A DNA stretch of 64,000 nucleotides, taken from positions 1-64,000 of the forward strand of contig SVOI01000006.1 in assembly GCA_015066465.1 (NCBI GenBank), written 5' to 3'. The position numbers and the translations under genes were made by a program. The first letter of the stretch is position 1, and every line of letters starts with the position of its first letter. The stretch comes from Oscillospiraceae bacterium (GTDB lineage Bacteria > Bacillota > Clostridia > Oscillospirales > Acutalibacteraceae). Of this stretch, positions 1 through 8,283 are shown piece after piece. The notes beneath the pieces were generated by a model. The model made no database searches. It saw only the letters and a list, made by a program, of their open reading frames with translations, and had not been told where the DNA came from.

Positions 1-1161
1 TTTTCGGGTGTGCTTTATGCCTGGTCTATTTTAAAAATACCATTTAAAGAAGATTTTGGGTTTAGCGATTCAACTCTCGCTTTTAACTTTACTTTAACAA
101 TGTGTTTTTTCTGCCTTGGTGCTTTCTTTGGTAGTTTAATATGTAAAAAAGTTGGACCTAAAATCACGCTTATAATTTCGGGATTATTAGTTGGCGCAGG
201 TTTTACCACAACTGGATTTTTAAACGAAGCAACACCCCACGCTTTACTTTATTTAACTTACGCTGTTCTGGCTGGTACGGGCATTGGTATTGCTTACAAC
301 GTAGTTGTTTCAACTGTTTGTAGTTGGTTCCCCGATAAAAAAGGACTCTGCTCTGGCGCTCTTATGATGGGATTTGGTGTCAGCACGTTACTTTTAGGAA
401 ACATTATAAGCATACTTTTTGAAAACGAGAATTTCGGTTTCAGTAAAGCATACATAACACTTGGTGTGGTAATTGGTGTTGTAATTATTTTTGCAGGGTT
501 AATTCTTAAAAAACCTTCCGGTGACGTTCAGTTCCCCACACCAAAGATTAAAAAAATTGCTTCTAAAGAGAAGTTTGAAACAAGAGATTTTACTACAAAA
601 GAAATGCTTAAAAGTTTTACATTCTGGAGAGCATTCGTTTGTATGGCGTTTATTACTGCAGTTGGTAACACGGTTATTAGTTTTGCGAGAGATTTAATGC
701 TTTCAGTTGATGCCATGCCAACTCTTGCGACTACGTTAGTTGGTGTGCTTTCTGTTTTTAACGGCATTGGCAGAATAATTACCGGTGCATTTTACGATTC
801 ATTAGGCAGAAGAATTACTATGATTTCGGCAAACGTTTTAACGATTGTAGCGGCTGCTGTAACACTTATTGGCGTTATAATTCATTCGTTACCACTCTGC
901 ATTGTTGGTCTTTGCCTTACTGGAATTTCTTACGGCTCTTGCCCTACAGTTACTTCTGCTTTTTCTGCCTCATTTTACGGACAGAAATATTTTTCAACGA
1001 ATTATAGTATAACGAACTTTAATTTAATAGTTGCTTCATTTATTGCAACATTCAGTAACTCTTTACTTATTTCAACTGGTAGTTACGTAGCACCATTTAT
1101 ATTATTACTTATATTAGCCGTTAGTGCTATGGGACTTAATTTAAGTATAAAAAGACCTTAG
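1..1161 (+). CDS. MFS transporter, OxlT-like (5' end missing)
   Basis: Integral membrane carrier of the major facilitator superfamily, probably for a small organic acid. The reading frame is open from base 1, so the first residues lie outside the window; the GTG at position 10 is inside the gene, because the in-frame codons before it read F-S-G. About eleven hydrophobic segments remain, with a charged cytoplasmic loop near residues 170-200. The segment GTGIGIAYNVVVSTVCSWFP followed by a DKKG turn is typical of oxalate/formate antiporter-like MFS proteins. A small gene follows after 11 bases, probably in the same transcript. The substrate cannot be read from the sequence. Confidence 0.85.
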   Translation, partial: FSGVLYAWSILKIPFKEDFGFSDSTLAFNFTLTMCFFCLGAFFGSLICKKVGPKITLIISGLLVGAGFTTTGFLNEATPHALLYLTYAVLAGTGIGIAYNVVVSTVCSWFPDKKGLCSGALMMGFGVSTLLLGNIISILFENENFGFSKAYITLGVVIGVVIIFAGLILKKPSGDVQFPTPKIKKIASKEKFETRDFTTKEMLKSFTFWRAFVCMAFITAVGNTVISFARDLMLSVDAMPTLATTLVGVLSVFNGIGRIITGAFYDSLGRRITMISANVLTIVAAAVTLIGVIIHSLPLCIVGLCLTGISYGSCPTVTSAFSASFYGQKYFSTNYSITNFNLIVASFIATFSNSLLISTGSYVAPFILLLILAVSAMGLNLSIKRP

Positions 1162-1172
1162 GAGATAAAAAT

Positions 1173-1496
1173 ATGACAACAATTAAAATACCACCATATA
1201 ACTGGTTCATAAATAAAAGTGATAACAAGCCTGTTACAAACGTTTACACCGGCTCTTGTGATACAGAAGCAAAAAAAGGTACAACTCACAAAACAACTTT
1301 TAATTATAAAGTTTACGTTGTTGACGTTGGTACAGAAACCGAAAAATTTGTTGCAGAGTGTTACTCAATAACTTCTTTAAACGACGGATATAAAAAAGAA
1401 GAAATTGGCTCTAAAGACGCTCCTTGTTCAGATGACGGATTAATTGAACTTAACACCTGGTTAAATGAAGAACATAATAAATTCTTAGAAAACTGA
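1173..1496 (+). CDS. Small hypothetical protein
   Basis: A 107-residue soluble protein I do not recognise. It has no signal peptide or membrane segment, is Lys/Thr/Glu rich, and holds three cysteines at about residues 29, 69 and 88. An AGGAG ribosome binding site lies just before the ATG, and the gene follows the transporter by 11 bases, so the two are probably co-transcribed and share the terminator that begins just after the stop codon. No function is proposed. Confidence 0.7.
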   Translation: MTTIKIPPYNWFINKSDNKPVTNVYTGSCDTEAKKGTTHKTTFNYKVYVVDVGTETEKFVAECYSITSLNDGYKKEEIGSKDAPCSDDGLIELNTWLNEEHNKFLEN

Positions 1497-1497
1497 T

Positions 1498-1535
1498 AAA
1501 AGAACTGAGTAATTTTTTAATTACTCAGTTCTTTT
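1498..1535. terminator. Bidirectional intrinsic terminator
   Basis: A 17-bp perfect stem (AAAAGAACTGAGTAATT and its complement) with a four-base loop separates two convergent genes. The A-rich and T-rich ends give a T-tract on either strand. The stop codon of the minus-strand HAD gene lies inside the stem. Confidence 0.85.
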
Positions 1536-2257
1536 ATGTACTCAGTTAAGTTATTCCAATTATTAATTACAAGATATTCTTTGTTATTTGAGTTTATTTC
1601 CCAACTAAATGGCTTGAGTTCAGTCACTTTTAATAAAACAGTTGAAAGACCTGCATTACTACCACCATCTACGTCGGGTATTTTACCATCGCCACAATAC
1701 CAACACTCTTCCACTGAAAGACCTGCAAAGTTTACTGCACATTCAAAAATATCTTTACAAGGTTTACAAAACAGAATATCGGCACTGGTTAAAATAAACT
1801 CGAAATTAGAAGACGGAATCCAATGCTTTAAAGCAAGTGCAAGACTTTCGCCACTCATCATATTATTGCTTATAACTGCAGTGCGGATGTTTAAATTTTT
1901 TAGTGCTTCTAAAAGCTCGGGAACGCCATCTATAACAGTTCTGGTAGAATTAAACCAGTCAAAAATTTCTTCTTGTTCTATAACAGGAAGATTTATTTTT
2001 AAGCCTTCTTTCATTGTAGCGTATTTTACAACTGCGGATAACGGAACGTCGAGTGCAACACCTGATTTTGACTTAAAGCCTTCGGTTTCTGCTAAAAATT
2101 CATCCCAGTGAGATGCTAATTTTTCGGCAGTTGTAACGTCAGGGTTTTCTGCTCTTTGTAATAATGCTTCGAAACCTTGTGTAGGATTACACTTGCCATC
2201 ATCGAAAAGTGTTCCGCCTACGTCAAAAAGTATCATTTTTGGTTTTTTATAAGACAT
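1517..2257 (-). CDS. HAD-family hydrolase
   Basis: Cytoplasmic HAD-superfamily protein of 246 residues, probably a small-molecule phosphatase. Motif I is LFDVGGTL near residue 10: the nucleophile Asp is present, but the usual second Asp (acid/base) is Gly, as in many FDVGGT-type members. Motif II is the VISNN segment near residue 130, motif III the Lys in CKPCKDIF, and motif IV the aspartates of YCGDGKIPDVDGG. A helical cap domain separates motifs I and II. It lies 12 bases downstream of a ribokinase-like gene on the same strand, so a sugar-phosphate or nucleotide substrate is reasonable but unproven. Confidence 0.85.
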   Translation of the reverse strand: MSYKKPKMILFDVGGTLFDDGKCNPTQGFEALLQRAENPDVTTAEKLASHWDEFLAETEGFKSKSGVALDVPLSAVVKYATMKEGLKINLPVIEQEEIFDWFNSTRTVIDGVPELLEALKNLNIRTAVISNNMMSGESLALALKHWIPSSNFEFILTSADILFCKPCKDIFECAVNFAGLSVEECWYCGDGKIPDVDGGSNAGLSTVLLKVTELKPFSWEINSNNKEYLVINNWNNLTEYIKELSN

Positions 2258-2269
2258 AATTTCACCTGT

Positions 2270-3166
2270 TTACATTATTTCATTTGCATAAGGAATGGAT
2301 TTTGAAGCACCTTCACGACTTACCGTTATTGCAGATGCTTTAGTTGCAAAAGTAATTGCATTTTCTAAACTTTCGTTTTGTGAAAGTTTAGAAACCAATG
2401 CACCAATGAACGTGTCACCTGCAGAAGTGGTATCTACAACGTTTGTTTTTATAGCTGGTTTAAAAATAATTTCATTTTCAACACTATATGCACAACCACG
2501 CTCGCCGAGTGTTATAATTACATTTTTAACACCCATTTGTTTTAATTTTAAAACTGCTTTTCTTGTATTTTCTTCGTTATCAGGGTAAACATCTGTTAAA
2601 TCGTACGCTTCGTGCTCATTTGGAATAACAAAATCTATCTTTGAAAACACTTCATTTGGTAATTCTTTATATGGTGCGGGGTTAAGAATGATTTTTGTGC
2701 CCGATTCATTTGCAATTTCACATACTTTTAAAACAGTCTCTACAGGAATTTCTAACTGCATAACACAATATTCACACTCTGCAATTAAATCGCTATAACT
2801 CTCAATAACTTCTGGTGTGAGTTCTGCATTTGCCCCAGCATCAAGAATAATAAAATTGTTACCATCAACAACAGTAATCATTGCAATTCCTGTTGGTGCT
2901 TCTTTTGTTTTAAACCCTTTAAAATCAACGTTGCTATTATATAATTCGTTAAGTAGTAATTCACCGTTAGCATCTTCACCTACTGCACCTAAAAAAGAAA
3001 CGTCTCCACCTAATTTTGCAATAGCAACTGCCTGATTTAAGCCTTTACCACCAGCATTAATCTGAAAATTGCTACCAGTAAGAGTTTCGCCCAAATTTGG
3101 CATTTGGGGTGAATGTATAACTAAATCAGCATTCATACTGCCGATAACAATAATTTTTTCTGACAT
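2270..3166 (-). CDS. rbsK: Ribokinase (PfkB family)
   Basis: ATP-dependent sugar kinase of 298 residues, the usual ribokinase length. The N-terminal GSMNADLV, the AGGKGLNQAVA substrate motif near residue 40 and the TTSAGDTFIGAL anion-hole/catalytic-base motif near residue 245 are all present. Ribokinase phosphorylates D-ribose at O5 for entry into the pentose phosphate pathway; a related PfkB substrate cannot be excluded because no ribose transporter is adjacent. It heads a two-gene unit with the HAD hydrolase. Confidence 0.85.
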   Translation of the reverse strand: MSEKIIVIGSMNADLVIHSPQMPNLGETLTGSNFQINAGGKGLNQAVAIAKLGGDVSFLGAVGEDANGELLLNELYNSNVDFKGFKTKEAPTGIAMITVVDGNNFIILDAGANAELTPEVIESYSDLIAECEYCVMQLEIPVETVLKVCEIANESGTKIILNPAPYKELPNEVFSKIDFVIPNEHEAYDLTDVYPDNEENTRKAVLKLKQMGVKNVIITLGERGCAYSVENEIIFKPAIKTNVVDTTSAGDTFIGALVSKLSQNESLENAITFATKASAITVSREGASKSIPYANEIM

Positions 3167-3275
3167 AATTCTTAACTCCCCTTGCTTATTGTAAAGATTA
3201 TATCATAACAACATGAAAAAGTAAATTAACTACTATCCTTATCATTAATTTTTTAATCTTTTTGCACAAAAAATG

Positions 3276-3304
3276 TTGATACCGAAGATGAATTATGTTA
3301 TTAT
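3276..3304 (+). promoter_or_regulatory. Sigma-A-type promoter for the transglutaminase gene
   Basis: A -35 box TTGATA and a -10 box TATTAT are separated by exactly 17 bases, 43 bases before the start codon. A strong AGGGGG ribosome binding site stands before the ATG. Confidence 0.65.
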
Positions 3305-3346
3305 TACACTACAAAATATAAAATATATATTTATAGGGGGATTATT

Positions 3347-4855
3347 ATGAAAAAGGGGTGCATTTTAAAAATTTTATGTGTTTTTTGTGTACTCACACTT
3401 TTATCTGTTGACTTTTCATTAGTCGCATTTGCAGAAGACGGAACTGAAATCGTAGAGGTTGCCGGTGAACAATGTGCGACATATCCTGGTCCGGAAGTTT
3501 TTTCTGATGTAATGCTTAATGCACTTGCTGATGAAACAGATGAAAACAACGAAAATAACGAAAACGACGAAAATAACGAAAATAACGAAAACAACGAGAA
3601 CAACGAGAACAGCGAGAACAACGAGAACAATGAGGATGAAGATGACCCGTTAAATGTTGATTATTCTGCTTACTCAACTCTTTCTGACCATGAAAAACAA
3701 TATTACGACAAAATTGTATCAACACCAATAGGTGAAACGTTATTCAGAATTGACTATACACCTTATTTAACCAAAGAAGAATTCGAGGCAATTGACTTCC
3801 GTGCAATTATGTATGCAGTTTCTTTAGACCACCCAGAAATGTTCTGGTTTCACGGTTATTCTTATAGATATAAATATATAAAAAGCACTGGTGAAGTTGT
3901 TTACGTTGATTACACTTTAGTTGGTCCTGTTGTTTCAGGCACATCTGACCCTGTTTATTCACCTTCTGAATATTCAACACGTAATGATGAACTGTGGGTA
4001 GAATTCCACCGAGTTGCCGAAGAATTAAATTTAGCAAATCGTACAAGATATTCATTCGCTAAAACACTTCATGATTATCTTTGTAATTCGGTTGCTTATG
4101 TTATAGATGATAGGTCTTGTTTTGACCCATATGGCACTCTTGTTAACAAGCAAGCAGTATGCCAAGGTTATGCAGAAACATTTAAGATGTTTTGCGATTA
4201 TTATGATATTCCTTGTGTAAGTCTTACTGGTACTGCTGGCGGTGCTCATATGTGGAATGCTATGCAAATGGAAGATGGTCTTTGGTATATTTTAGATATT
4301 ACTTGGGATGATGGTGGTTCTACTTGGGTTTACACAGACTTTTTCCTTTGTGGTCTTGATACTGTAGATGTTAACTTTAATAAAAAACCGTTCCGTAAGT
4401 CTCATATTTCTGACGGTTCACCTTATTTACCACAACTTAATTATGCATCGGAAGCATACGGACTTATAGATGATAAATCTTTCAACTCAACTTACAATTC
4501 TTATGCTTATGAAGAGGAACAGTATTTGGCACTCTCACCATTTACAGCTCCTAATCACGAAATTTGTTATAATGGTGTAATAGTAAAAGACGTTGTTTTC
4601 AGAACTGGTGAACAATTTACAACTTACGATGATAAAACCTGGACTGTAGTTATAATTGGTGATACTGATGGTGATGGGTTAACAACTGTAGAAGATTATT
4701 CGGATTCTGTTAATAGAGCACTTCGCGATGATCGTATAGTCAGCACAGCTCAGGATGCCGCAGCTGATGTTTCAAGAGATGGCGTTATTGATGCTCTGGA
4801 TTTGTTTCAAATACAACTTATGCACACAGGCTGTAAGGACGATATTACAGTTTAG
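3347..4855 (+). CDS. Secreted transglutaminase-like protein with C-terminal dockerin
   Basis: A 502-residue exported protein. Residues 1-29 form a signal peptide ending in VAFAEDG. Residues 65-105 are an acidic Asn/Glu linker. Residues 235-345 carry a transglutaminase-like core with the probable Cys (KQAVCQGYAETF), His (GGAHMWNAMQ) and Asp (YILDITWDD) triad. The last 65 residues form two calcium-binding dockerin type I repeats (DTDGDGLTTVEDY and DVSRDGVIDALDL). Such proteins usually act as surface peptidases or cross-linking enzymes; the dockerin implies docking to a cohesin scaffold, which is not in this window. The gene stands alone between its own promoter and terminator. Confidence 0.85.
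   Translation: MKKGCILKILCVFCVLTLLSVDFSLVAFAEDGTEIVEVAGEQCATYPGPEVFSDVMLNALADETDENNENNENDENNENNENNENNENSENNENNEDEDDPLNVDYSAYSTLSDHEKQYYDKIVSTPIGETLFRIDYTPYLTKEEFEAIDFRAIMYAVSLDHPEMFWFHGYSYRYKYIKSTGEVVYVDYTLVGPVVSGTSDPVYSPSEYSTRNDELWVEFHRVAEELNLANRTRYSFAKTLHDYLCNSVAYVIDDRSCFDPYGTLVNKQAVCQGYAETFKMFCDYYDIPCVSLTGTAGGAHMWNAMQMEDGLWYILDITWDDGGSTWVYTDFFLCGLDTVDVNFNKKPFRKSHISDGSPYLPQLNYASEAYGLIDDKSFNSTYNSYAYEEEQYLALSPFTAPNHEICYNGVIVKDVVFRTGEQFTTYDDKTWTVVIIGDTDGDGLTTVEDYSDSVNRALRDDRIVSTAQDAAADVSRDGVIDALDLFQIQLMHTGCKDDITV
3541..3630 (+). repeat. Tandem repeat encoding an ENN linker
   Basis: About ten nine-base units (GAAAACAAC and close variants) code for Glu-Asn-Asn, with occasional Asp or Ser, between the signal peptide and the transglutaminase domain. 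The unit length is a multiple of three, so unit gain or loss would change linker length without shifting frame. Confidence 0.9.
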
Positions 4856-4937
4856 ATTTTATATAATTTTCTTTTCTCGGATACAATTTACATGATTTCA
4901 TAAGATTGTGCGAGCAGTAAAAAGTAATAAATTATAA

Positions 4938-4968
4938 AAAGCGGAGTAATCACTCCGCTTTAATTTTT
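4938..4968 (+). terminator. Intrinsic terminator after the transglutaminase gene
   Basis: A 10-bp stem (AAAGCGGAGT with ACTCCGCTTT) and a short loop are followed by TAATTTTT. The rest of the 282-base gap to spoVT holds only the candidate spoVT promoter. Confidence 0.8.
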
Positions 4969-5075
4969 GCTATATTTGATTTTAATAATTCTTTATTTAG
5001 TTTTTTCATAAAATCACCCGATAAACTTACTATTAATTATTATAGCACTTAAATTTTCAAAAGTAAATTCACACA

Positions 5076-5104
5076 GTATATTTTCCCTCAAAACACAAAT
5101 ACTA
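5076..5104 (+). promoter_or_regulatory. Candidate sigma-G-type promoter of spoVT
   Basis: GTATA at 5076-5080 and AATACTA at 5098-5104 are 17 bases apart and resemble forespore sigma-G boxes; spoVT is forespore-expressed in Bacillus. The match is partial, so this is inference. Confidence 0.35.
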
Positions 5105-5137
5105 ACAACATAATTTGATATTAAGGAGAAGATATAT

Positions 5138-5677
5138 ATGAAAGCGACAGGAATTGTCAGACGAATTGACGATTTAGGTAGAGTTGTTATACCAAAAGAA
5201 ATCAGAAGAACTTTAAGAATCCGTGAGGGCGACCCATTGGAAATTTTTACCGCAAGTGATGGTGAGGTTATTTTTAAAAAATACTCACCTATGGGTGAAA
5301 TTTCTGAATTTTCAGGTCAATACTCAGAGGTTTTAAGCAGAACTTCAGGTATGGGTGTATTAATTACAGACCGTGACCACGTTGTTTCTGTTTCTGGTCT
5401 TTCTAAAAAAGATTTTATTGAGAAAAGAATATCTAAAGAATTAGAAGATATTATGGAAAACAGAATTAATTTCACTAAATCAGGAACAGAAAAACCACTC
5501 TACCCTATTGAAAGTTCAGACCTTGAGGCTGCTATTGCCTTCCCTATTATTGCGGCTGGTGATATTTCAGGTGCAGTTATTTTTGTAGCTGACAGCACTA
5601 AAAAACAAGTAACAGAAACCGAGATTAAATTAGCACAGGTTGCAGCTTCATTTTTAGGCAAACAAATGGAAGAATAA
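5138..5677 (+). CDS. spoVT: Stage V sporulation protein T
   Basis: Forespore transcription factor of 179 residues, the normal family length. Residues 1-50 form an AbrB-type swapped-hairpin DNA-binding domain (KATGIVRRIDDLGRVVIPKE), and residues 55-175 a GAF-like domain. In Bacillus SpoVT tunes sigma-G genes late in sporulation and affects germination. An AAGGAG ribosome binding site stands 10 bases before the ATG. The gene is monocistronic and is followed by a hairpin that may end its transcript. Confidence 0.93.
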   Translation: MKATGIVRRIDDLGRVVIPKEIRRTLRIREGDPLEIFTASDGEVIFKKYSPMGEISEFSGQYSEVLSRTSGMGVLITDRDHVVSVSGLSKKDFIEKRISKELEDIMENRINFTKSGTEKPLYPIESSDLEAAIAFPIIAAGDISGAVIFVADSTKKQVTETEIKLAQVAASFLGKQMEE

Positions 5678-5743
5678 CGTGTAAAAATTTACTCTTTCAA
5701 ACTGTGCATAAATAACAAACTTTTGGTAATCGTCTTTATTTAA

Positions 5744-5827
5744 TTGATTTAAAACACACCTTGTGGTAGAATTAATGTGTATGGGATTATTTCTTGTATT
5801 TCATACAACTAATTCTATCACAAGGAG
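5744..5827 (+). promoter_or_regulatory. Promoter embedded in an SD-covering hairpin
   Basis: A promoter (TTGATT at 5744-5749, 17 bases, TAGAAT at 5767-5772) overlaps the left arm of a long inverted repeat. The left arm 5759-5774 (CCTTGTGGTAGAATTA) can pair fully as RNA, with one G-U pair, to 5810-5825, which contains most of the AAGGAG ribosome binding site of the next gene. A transcript from this promoter would start near 5779 and lack the left arm; read-through from spoVT would carry it. Six T's follow the hairpin, so it may also terminate. Confidence 0.6.
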
Positions 5828-5833
5828 TTTTTT

Positions 5834-6574
5834 ATGACTTCACGAGAAGAAAGAACTGAAAAGCTTGCAACGAATTTAGATATTTTCGTAAGCCACGCAC
5901 ATATATTCACTTCCGATGCTATTATTTTAGCAGACTTCTGCAAACCAAGGCATAAAGACAAATGCTGTGACCTTGGCACTGGCAACGGAATTATTCCGCT
6001 TTTATGGTTAAGAGATTTTAAACCTAAAGAAGTCTTTGGGGTTGAATTAAGTGAAACCGCTGTTGAGCTTTTTAAAAAGACGTTAAAATATAATAATATT
6101 GAAGATAAGGTTAATTTATATCATTTAGATTTAAAGAGAATTAAAGGCGTTTTGCCTAATGAATATTTTGACATTGTCAGTATTAACCCACCATATAAAA
6201 AGATCGGCACAGGCATTGTAAACGAGAAAGAAGATTACAAAAACGCTCGTCACGAGTTTAACTGTACTCTTTATGATGCTGCAAAGGCTGCAAATTATCT
6301 ATTAAAATTTGGTGGCAGATATTGTATGTGTCAGAGACCTGAAAGACTCCCTGAGATGTTCGATGCTATGAAAAAAAATAAAATCGAACCTAAAATTATG
6401 AGAGAAGTCATTCAGAGAAAAGGTAAAGAGCCGAGTCTTATTTTACTTGAGGGTAAAAAAGGTGCTATGGAAGGCTTCAGAATTATGCCTCCCCTTTATA
6501 TTGAAGATGAGAGCGGTAATTATTCAGAAGAAGCGGATGCTCTTTTTAATGCTTATAAAACAAAAGAATTTTAA
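5834..6574 (+). CDS. tRNA1(Val) A37 N6-methyltransferase-like protein
   Basis: S-adenosylmethionine-dependent methyltransferase of 246 residues in the YabB/TrmN6 family. Motif I CDLGTGNGIIPLLW is near residue 45, and the amino-methyltransferase motif IV NPPY near residue 120. Family members methylate N6 of adenine 37 in a tRNA anticodon loop. The start is fixed by an AAGGAG site seven bases upstream. The FAD dehydrogenase gene follows after 20 bases. Substrate assignment rests on family resemblance only. Confidence 0.8.
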   Translation: MTSREERTEKLATNLDIFVSHAHIFTSDAIILADFCKPRHKDKCCDLGTGNGIIPLLWLRDFKPKEVFGVELSETAVELFKKTLKYNNIEDKVNLYHLDLKRIKGVLPNEYFDIVSINPPYKKIGTGIVNEKEDYKNARHEFNCTLYDAAKAANYLLKFGGRYCMCQRPERLPEMFDAMKKNKIEPKIMREVIQRKGKEPSLILLEGKKGAMEGFRIMPPLYIEDESGNYSEEADALFNAYKTKEF

Positions 6575-6594
6575 TACATAAAGAAGGTTATTTT

Positions 6595-7992
6595 ATGAAT
6601 TACGATGTTGTTATTGTTGGTGCAGGTCCTGCCGGTATTTTTACAGCTTTAGAGCTCATTAAGCTTGGTAGTGATAAAAAAATTATTATTATAGAAAAAG
6701 GTCAACCAGTTGAAAAACGTAGTTGCCCTAAAGCAAAGACACAACAATGTGTTAATTGTAAACCATATTGCCATATTACAACAGGTTTTTCTGGTGCTGG
6801 TGCATTCTCTGATGGTAAACTCTCATTAAGCTACGAGGTTGGTGGCGATTTACCTACACTTATTGGTGAGCTTTACGCTCAGGATTTAATCAACTACACA
6901 GATAAAATTTACCTTGAATTTGGTGCTGATGAGCACATTGAAGGTATTAATGCAAGTGAAGAGGTTAAAGAAATAAGAAAAAGAGCAATTCAAGCCGGTT
7001 TAAAGCTTGTTGACTGCCCGATTCGTCATTTAGGCACTGAAAAGGCACAGACTCTTTACTACGAAATTGAAAAATATCTTCAAAGCAAAGGCGTTGAAAT
7101 GATTTTCGGTTATGAATGTACCGATATTGAAATCACTGATGGAAAATGCCGTGGTGTTTATATTACCAATGGTAAAGATAGTAAAGAAATCAAGGGCGAA
7201 AAAATTGTTATTGCAACTGGTCGCCGTGGTGCAGACTGGCTCGAAAAGCTTTGCTCTGAACACGGAATTGAGCATCAGGCTGGTACTGTTGACATTGGTG
7301 TTCGTGTTGAAGTACGTAACGAGGTTATGGAAAAGGTTAACAAGGCTCTTTATGAATCTAAATTAATCGGTTACCCTAAGCCATTTAAAAATAAAGTAAG
7401 AACATTCTGTCAGAACCCTGGTGGATTTGTAAGTCAGGAAAATTATGACAATGACTTAGCGGTTGTTAATGGTCATTCTTATAAAGAAACAAAGTCTGAC
7501 AACACAAACCTTGCTATTCTTTGTTCACATAACTTTAACTATCCATTTAACCAACCTATTGAATACGCTCAAAAAGTTGGTGAATTAACTAATATGCTTG
7601 GTGCGGGTCACATACTCGTACAGAGATATGGAGATATTCTCGACGGTAAAAGAACTTGGCCAAAAGAACTCGCTCAGAGTAACTTGAGACCTACTCTCCC
7701 TGATGCAGTTGCTGGTGATATTACTGCGGCAATGCCTTACAGAGCGATGACTAATATTATTAACTTCATACAGGCGGTTGACCATGTAGTACCTGGCTTT
7801 GCTTCAACCGAAACTTTGCTTTATTCCCCTGAACTCAAGTTTTACAGTAACAAGATTAAAATGGATACAGACCTGAACACAAGTGTTGACGGACTCCATT
7901 GTCTTGGTGATTCATCTGGCTGGACCCGTGGACTTATGATGGCTTCTGTTATGGGTGTGCTTATGGGACGGAAGATAAATGCAGAATGCTGA
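6595..7992 (+). CDS. FAD-dependent dehydrogenase (COG2509-like)
   Basis: A 465-residue flavoprotein. The N-terminal VVIVGAGPAGIF is a Rossmann FAD-binding motif. A cysteine cluster follows at about residues 44-60 (CPKAKTQQCVNCKPYC), then SGAGAFSDGKL, typical of this uncharacterised dehydrogenase family. The C-terminal segment has the HCLGDSSGWTRGL FAD-contact motif. The physiological substrate is not known. The last codons (for NAEC) and the stop lie in the start of an intergenic repeat, so the natural C-terminus may have been altered by it. It probably shares a transcript with the methyltransferase. Confidence 0.85.
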   Translation: MNYDVVIVGAGPAGIFTALELIKLGSDKKIIIIEKGQPVEKRSCPKAKTQQCVNCKPYCHITTGFSGAGAFSDGKLSLSYEVGGDLPTLIGELYAQDLINYTDKIYLEFGADEHIEGINASEEVKEIRKRAIQAGLKLVDCPIRHLGTEKAQTLYYEIEKYLQSKGVEMIFGYECTDIEITDGKCRGVYITNGKDSKEIKGEKIVIATGRRGADWLEKLCSEHGIEHQAGTVDIGVRVEVRNEVMEKVNKALYESKLIGYPKPFKNKVRTFCQNPGGFVSQENYDNDLAVVNGHSYKETKSDNTNLAILCSHNFNYPFNQPIEYAQKVGELTNMLGAGHILVQRYGDILDGKRTWPKELAQSNLRPTLPDAVAGDITAAMPYRAMTNIINFIQAVDHVVPGFASTETLLYSPELKFYSNKIKMDTDLNTSVDGLHCLGDSSGWTRGLMMASVMGVLMGRKINAEC

Positions 7993-8246
7993 GTGCAGAA
8001 TGCAGAATTGTGGGTCTGCGACACTTTTAATTGAAAGTTGAAAATTGATAGTTGAAAGTTAAGGGGCAAGCCGATTATAATATTATAAACAAAGAAATTA
8101 TCCTATCATTTTTAGTTGATACTAAACCCAACTTTAAATGATAGGATAAACTATTATTTATTTAATTTGTAATGCCAACGCATTCCGAAACTTTCAACTT
8201 TCAATTTTCAACTAATACAATTGACTTCCGAAATTCTGCACTTAAT
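7976..8246. repeat. Inverted pair of intergenic repeat units
   Basis: Two similar units face each other. The left unit has GTGCAGAATGCAGAATTG and then GAAAGTTGAAAATTGATAG; the right unit has the complementary order, AACTTTCAACTTTCAATT and then AATTCTGCAC. Between them a 13-bp perfect inverted repeat (TATCCTATCATTT, 8099-8111 with 8136-8148) forms a central hairpin. No gene is visible in this gap. Confidence 0.6.
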
Positions 8247-8272
8247 AAAAAACACCTTGCTTTCGCAAGGTG
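8243..8272 (-). terminator. Terminator of the chemoreceptor cluster
   Basis: An 8-bp stem (CACCTTGC with GCAAGGTG) with a TTTC loop is followed, reading the minus strand, by a T-rich tract. It stands 11 bases past the stop codon of the last chemoreceptor. Confidence 0.8.
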
Positions 8273-8283
8273 CTTTGTGTTTA

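Noticed and set aside
1536-2111. 191-codon plus-strand frame opposite the HAD gene
   Set aside because: It is antisense to a gene with full HAD motifs and has no ribosome binding site.
3331-3630. Minus-strand frame coding for repeated FSLFSL
   Set aside because: It is the mirror of the ENN tandem repeat; no ribosome binding site and implausible composition.
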